From Candidatus Peribacteria bacterium RIFCSPHIGHO2_02_FULL_49_16 (lineage in GTDB: Bacteria; Patescibacteriota; Gracilibacteria; Peribacterales; Peribacteraceae): DNA of 64,000 nucleotides. The notes under the pieces are model-generated. The model was not told the DNA's origin. It saw only the letters and a list, made by a program, of their open reading frames with translations, and ran no database searches. Made by a program: the position numbers and the translations under genes. Within the stretch, counting starts at the first letter, position 1. Each line of letters begins with the position of its first letter. Below, piece after piece: positions 60,969 through 64,000 of this stretch. The DNA is taken from the NCBI GenBank assembly GCA_001788955.1, contig MFXT01000023.1:1-64000 (forward strand), given 5' to 3'.

Positions 60969-62369
60969 ATGAAAATCGCCATAATTGGTACCGGTTATGT
61001 GGGTCTCACGACGGCAGTCTGTTTCGCAGAATTTGGACACCGTGTTATCGGTATGGATATCGATGAAAAAAAAATTGCGATGATACAGAGTGGAAAGAGT
61101 CCAATTTTTGAACCGGGACTTGAAGAGATGCTCAAACGAAATCTTGAAAGTGGGCGCCTGACATTTACGATTGATCTCACAGAAGCGCTCCACGAAACTT
61201 TGGTCGTTTTTAGCGCTGTTGCCACGCCACCAAACGAAGATTTCAGTGCAGATCTTCGCATCGTCTATCAGGTCTGTGAAAACGTTGCACAGATCGCGGA
61301 TCACAATTTCGTCTTCGTGAATAAATCCACCGTCCCGATCGGGACAGGAAGCGAATGCGAGGAGCGTATCGCCGCTATTTTGGAAAAACGCGGCGTCTCT
61401 TATCATATTCCGGTGATTTCCAACCCGGAATTTCTGCGGGAAGGATGTGCTGTAACAGATACGTTTCAACCTGATCGCATCATCGTCGGTGTAAACAATA
61501 ATCCAGAGGCACGTGAACGTATGGAGGAAATTTATCGACCGGTTACACGCACAAAAAAACCAATCCTCTTCATGAATAGAGAGAGCGCGGAGATCGTAAA
61601 ATATGCCAGCAACGCCTTCCTTGCAACGAAAATCTCCTTTGTGAACATGCTTTGTGAACTCTGCGAAAAAAAGGGTGCCAACATTCGCGACGTGACGCAC
61701 GGCATGGGATTGGATGATCGAATCGGTTCCCGTTTTCTTCATGCGGGAATCGGATACGGCGGAAGTTGTTTTCCGAAAGATGTCAAAGCTCTCATTGCAT
61801 TGAGCCGAGAGACAGGTATTCCCATGCCGATTGTTGAAGCCACACACGAAATCAATGAACGACAAAGACAACGTTTCTTTCAAGCACTTCTCTCTACGCT
61901 CCCAAAACGCGCAACCGTTGCCGTATGGGGTTTGTCTTTTAAGCCCAAAACTGATGATATGCGCGACGCTCCCAGCTGTGACCTCATTCCTCTGCTCTTA
62001 GCAGCAGGACACACGATACGCGTATTCGATCCAGTTGCGATGGAGAATGCAAAAAAAATCTTTGGAGATGGAATCACATACAATTCATCCCCAATGGAAG
62101 CTGCACAAGGAGCCGATACGGTCATCCTCCTCACAGAATGGGATGTCTTTCGCGGCATTCATCTGCAGGAACTCAAAAGCACTTTAAAAGGGAATCACCT
62201 CTTTGACGGCCGAAATGTCTATGAACTGCGAGAAGTTACAAAAGCAGGACTGACCTATCACGGCATCGGCATTGGCCCGGACCACTGCTACACTACGTCC
62301 ATATTCCCTTCGTCACATGAACGATCAATCGAATCAGAACCTATCGATATAAAACGAATTGATCATTGA
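60969..62369 (+). CDS. ugd: UDP-glucose 6-dehydrogenase
   Basis: A 466-aa enzyme that oxidises UDP-glucose to UDP-glucuronate with two NAD+. The N-terminus MKIAIIGTGYVGLTTAVCFAEFGH is the NAD site. NKSTVPIGTG, SNPEFLREGCAV, and the catalytic Cys in GIGYGGSCFPKDVKAL near residue 268 follow. WGLSFKPKTDDMRDAPS marks the UDP-binding C-domain. Length is slightly above normal because of a C-terminal tail of about 25 residues. It is followed by a UDP-glucuronate-epimerase-like gene, so the two may make UDP-galacturonate for surface glycans. Confidence 0.96.
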   Translation: MKIAIIGTGYVGLTTAVCFAEFGHRVIGMDIDEKKIAMIQSGKSPIFEPGLEEMLKRNLESGRLTFTIDLTEALHETLVVFSAVATPPNEDFSADLRIVYQVCENVAQIADHNFVFVNKSTVPIGTGSECEERIAAILEKRGVSYHIPVISNPEFLREGCAVTDTFQPDRIIVGVNNNPEARERMEEIYRPVTRTKKPILFMNRESAEIVKYASNAFLATKISFVNMLCELCEKKGANIRDVTHGMGLDDRIGSRFLHAGIGYGGSCFPKDVKALIALSRETGIPMPIVEATHEINERQRQRFFQALLSTLPKRATVAVWGLSFKPKTDDMRDAPSCDLIPLLLAAGHTIRVFDPVAMENAKKIFGDGITYNSSPMEAAQGADTVILLTEWDVFRGIHLQELKSTLKGNHLFDGRNVYELREVTKAGLTYHGIGIGPDHCYTTSIFPSSHERSIESEPIDIKRIDH

Positions 62370-62386
62370 CAATTTTCTCATCATGC

Positions 62387-63388
62387 ATGTCTCTTTCCGT
62401 CCTCATTACCGGTAGTGCCGGCTTCATTGGATTTCATACAGTCAAAGCGCTCTTGGCGCGTGGGGATATGGTGATTGGCCTCGACAACTTCAATTCCTAT
62501 TACGACGCAACCTTGAAAGAGAGGCGCAATGAGGTCCTCGAGAAATACGAAAACTTCACGTGTATTCGCGGTGATATCAAAGACACAGCAAAGCTGCAAG
62601 AAGCATTCAGTCTTCTAATAAAACCCTCCCCCTGCCCCCTCCCTAAAGGGAGGGGTGCAATGGAAACTCGCGTCTGTCATCTCGCCGCGCAAGCCGGCGT
62701 TCGCCACTCCATCGAACATCCCGACGAATTCATTCAAGATAATATCGTCGGATTCCATAACGTCATCGACGCTGCGCGAAAAAATGACATCGATGGTTTT
62801 GTCTATGCTTCCACAAGTGCCGTGTATGGCGATAACGCCAAGACTCTCTTTAGCGAAGAAGATAAAACCGATGATCAGGCATCACTGTATGGCATGACCA
62901 AGAAAGCCAATGAGCTTGAAGCGCGCGTGTATCACAAGCGCTATGGAATGTATGTTACAGGCCTGCGTTTCTTCACGGTGTACGGCACATGGGGACGGCC
63001 CGATATGGCGCTCTTTCTCTTCACGGATTGGATTTTGAAAAACCAACCGCTCCAGATTTTCGGGAAGGGAAAAATGCGCCGCGACTGGACATGCGTCGAC
63101 GACATCGTTTCCGGCATTATTTCTGCTCTGGATAAAAACTACGCGTGCGAAATCTTCAATCTCGGCGGCGGCCATACCGAAGAGCTTATGGATTTCGTAA
63201 CCATGATCGAAAAATGCTGCGGTAAGGAAGGGGAAAAGAATTTCCTCTCCATGCAACCCGGCGATGTTGTACAAACATCAGCCGATATTTCCAAAGCACG
63301 AAAAATGCTGGAATATGAACCGAAGACGCGAATACAAGAAGGTATTCCGAAATTTGTGGAATGGTATCGGAAGTATTACGGACTATAA
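62387..63388 (+). CDS. UDP-glucuronate 4-epimerase-like enzyme with palindromic in-frame insertion
   Basis: A 333-aa extended SDR. It has LITGSAGFIGFHTVKALL (NAD site), CHLAAQAGVRHSIEHP, ASTSAVYGD and the Y-x3-K of SLYGMTKKANE. RFFTVYGTWGRPDMALF is the mark of UDP-glucuronate epimerases (CapI/GAE). Between QEAF and RVCHLAAQ about 13 residues around KPSPCPLPKGRGAM are extra; they are encoded by a strong palindrome (62636-62655). The position is a surface turn in this fold, so the enzyme may still work. It probably converts the product of ugd into UDP-galacturonate. ATG 62387 is the first Met at the NAD motif. Confidence 0.9.
   Translation: MSLSVLITGSAGFIGFHTVKALLARGDMVIGLDNFNSYYDATLKERRNEVLEKYENFTCIRGDIKDTAKLQEAFSLLIKPSPCPLPKGRGAMETRVCHLAAQAGVRHSIEHPDEFIQDNIVGFHNVIDAARKNDIDGFVYASTSAVYGDNAKTLFSEEDKTDDQASLYGMTKKANELEARVYHKRYGMYVTGLRFFTVYGTWGRPDMALFLFTDWILKNQPLQIFGKGKMRRDWTCVDDIVSGIISALDKNYACEIFNLGGGHTEELMDFVTMIEKCCGKEGEKNFLSMQPGDVVQTSADISKARKMLEYEPKTRIQEGIPKFVEWYRKYYGL
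62636..62655. repeat. Palindromic repeat element inside the epimerase gene
   Basis: CCCCTCCCT-AA-AGGGAGGGG forms a strong hairpin in an insertion of about 40 bp that keeps the reading frame. It resembles dispersed palindromic elements that insert within protein genes. Confidence 0.7.
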
Positions 63389-63393
63389 GGCGA

Positions 63394-63399
63394 TATAAT
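63394..63399 (+). promoter_or_regulatory. -10 box of the FAD oxidoreductase gene
   Basis: TATAAT ends 11 bp before the ATG at 63411. Confidence 0.5.
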
Positions 63400-63410
63400 C
63401 ATATGCACGT

Positions 63411-64000
63411 ATGAATCATCCAAAAGTCAATAATACTCTGATACTCGGGGCTGGACCGGCAGGCATGGCAGCGGCCATGGAACTCCATAAAGCACGGCAT
63501 CATGTCCATGTGGTGGAAAAAGACATACAGGTAGGAGGTCTGGCAAAAACGCTGACCTACGAAGAAGACGGAAATGTCTTTCGCACGGATATCGGCCCAC
63601 ACCGATTCTACAGCAAAAACCCATACCTGTACGCATTCATTGCAGATCTCCTGCACGAGAAGTGGCAACAAGTTCCCCGCTGCACACGGTTTTATATTGG
63701 CGGAATATTCTATCACTACCCCATCCGCTTCACAGATGTCCTGAAAAAGATCGGTCTTTGGAATGCCTGTTGTATTCTGCACAATTATCTCTATGAGCGT
63801 GCACGAAAATGCATATGTCCACGAACACTGAACTCATTTGAAGACTATGTCGTGTCTACATTCGGTCGCAGATTGGCAGAATTTAATATGCTCAATTATA
63901 CCGAGAAGATTTGGGGAGTACCCTGTAATCAGATTAGTATTGATTGGGCAAAACAACGCATCGGAAATCTCAGTGTCATCGCCGCTATCAAAAAAATGTT
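63411..64000 (+). CDS. FAD-dependent oxidoreductase, protoporphyrinogen-oxidase/UGM-like (partial, runs off right edge)
   Basis: The frame starts at ATG 63411 and is open to the window end (196 codons). It begins MNHPKVNNTLILGAGPAGMA, an FAD-binding GxGxxG motif, with EKDIQVGGLAKT after strand 2 and DIGPHRFYS. Later segments IGGIFYHYPIRF, LNSFEDYVVSTFGRRLAEFN and NYTEKIWGVP resemble the amine oxidase/protoporphyrinogen oxidase-like proteins encoded in polysaccharide clusters, related to UDP-galactopyranose mutase. It continues the envelope-sugar gene set after ugd and the epimerase. The catalytic part lies beyond the window, so the reaction is open. Confidence 0.82.
   Translation, partial: MNHPKVNNTLILGAGPAGMAAAMELHKARHHVHVVEKDIQVGGLAKTLTYEEDGNVFRTDIGPHRFYSKNPYLYAFIADLLHEKWQQVPRCTRFYIGGIFYHYPIRFTDVLKKIGLWNACCILHNYLYERARKCICPRTLNSFEDYVVSTFGRRLAEFNMLNYTEKIWGVPCNQISIDWAKQRIGNLSVIAAIKKM

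Noticed and set aside
1-64000. CRISPR array
   Set aside because: No regularly spaced direct repeats were seen on reading through; the repeats found are inverted pairs or short tandem units.

Overview
This window looks like a chromosomal segment of an uncultivated, small-genome bacterium, most likely of the Candidate Phyla Radiation (Patescibacteria), possibly near Peribacteria/Peregrinibacteria. The placement is inferred from gene content and style: compact genes, many leaderless-looking promoters, a ComEC/SLH-domain/DUF5667/FecR repertoire, and lipoproteins with lipoboxes. UGA is a genuine stop here: prfB needs a +1 frameshift over CUU-UGA and many genes end in TGA. This argues against the UGA-recoding Gracilibacteria/Absconditabacteria. 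No 16S rRNA is present to settle the taxonomy.

Left edge, 1-5,530: a mobile-looking defence island. A serine recombinase (minus strand) runs off the left edge. Next comes a 290-bp repeat-rich spacer, then a DNA methyltransferase, a TdeIII-like type II restriction enzyme and a large RloC/PrrC-like SMC-type ATPase with a zinc-hook CxxC. The island closes with an inverted 110-bp copy of the spacer repeat fused to 26 bp of the recombinase coding sequence.

5,580-13,532: a one-direction copper-handling cluster. It encodes a secreted Met/His/Cys-rich protein, an HMA-TauE/SafE-cupredoxin fusion, a 46-aa membrane peptide, a CopZ-like chaperone overlapping a CopA ATPase, a DUF2933-like peptide, a BNR-type lipoprotein, an internally duplicated HxxEH membrane protein and a multicopper oxidase lipoprotein. 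Together these would chaperone, export and oxidise copper at the cell surface.

13,550-33,400: a DUF1624 membrane protein, an orphan secreted protein, a FliA-like sigma factor with a zinc-ribbon protein, a K+ channel, rpsO-pnp, rmuC, a UvrD/PcrA helicase, an SLH protein, rsmA, comEC, a membrane methyltransferase, tRNA-Glu, a HAD phosphatase, a sugar-dehydrogenase lipoprotein, rlmD and a metallopeptidase.

33,450-43,860: envelope sugar genes, a SecD-P1-like lipoprotein, a SecD carrying an inserted parvulin domain, a Gpt-like PRTase fused to FolE, then folA, thyA, a DipZ-type thiol-redox protein and nth on the other strand, and a DnaQ-like exonuclease. FolE, DHFR and ThyA indicate a partial pterin/folate-thymidylate capability.

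43,870-59,314: translation genes (def, gatB, efp, trmD, infC-rpmI-rplT, prfB) interleaved with an ECF sigma/FecR-DUF5667 pair, polysaccharide genes (Wzy/ligase, epimerase, WecG, GT2) and a PilN/PilO-like pair.

59,399-64,000: a 57-aa bacterial histone-fold protein, tRNA-Ser, a PfkB kinase, UDP-glucose dehydrogenase, a UDP-glucuronate-epimerase-like protein interrupted in frame by a palindromic insertion, and an FAD oxidoreductase cut by the right edge. The least expected items are the recombinase-anchored island, the histone, the SecD-parvulin and Gpt-FolE fusions, and a window-wide pattern of -10 boxes placed 6-11 bp before start codons.
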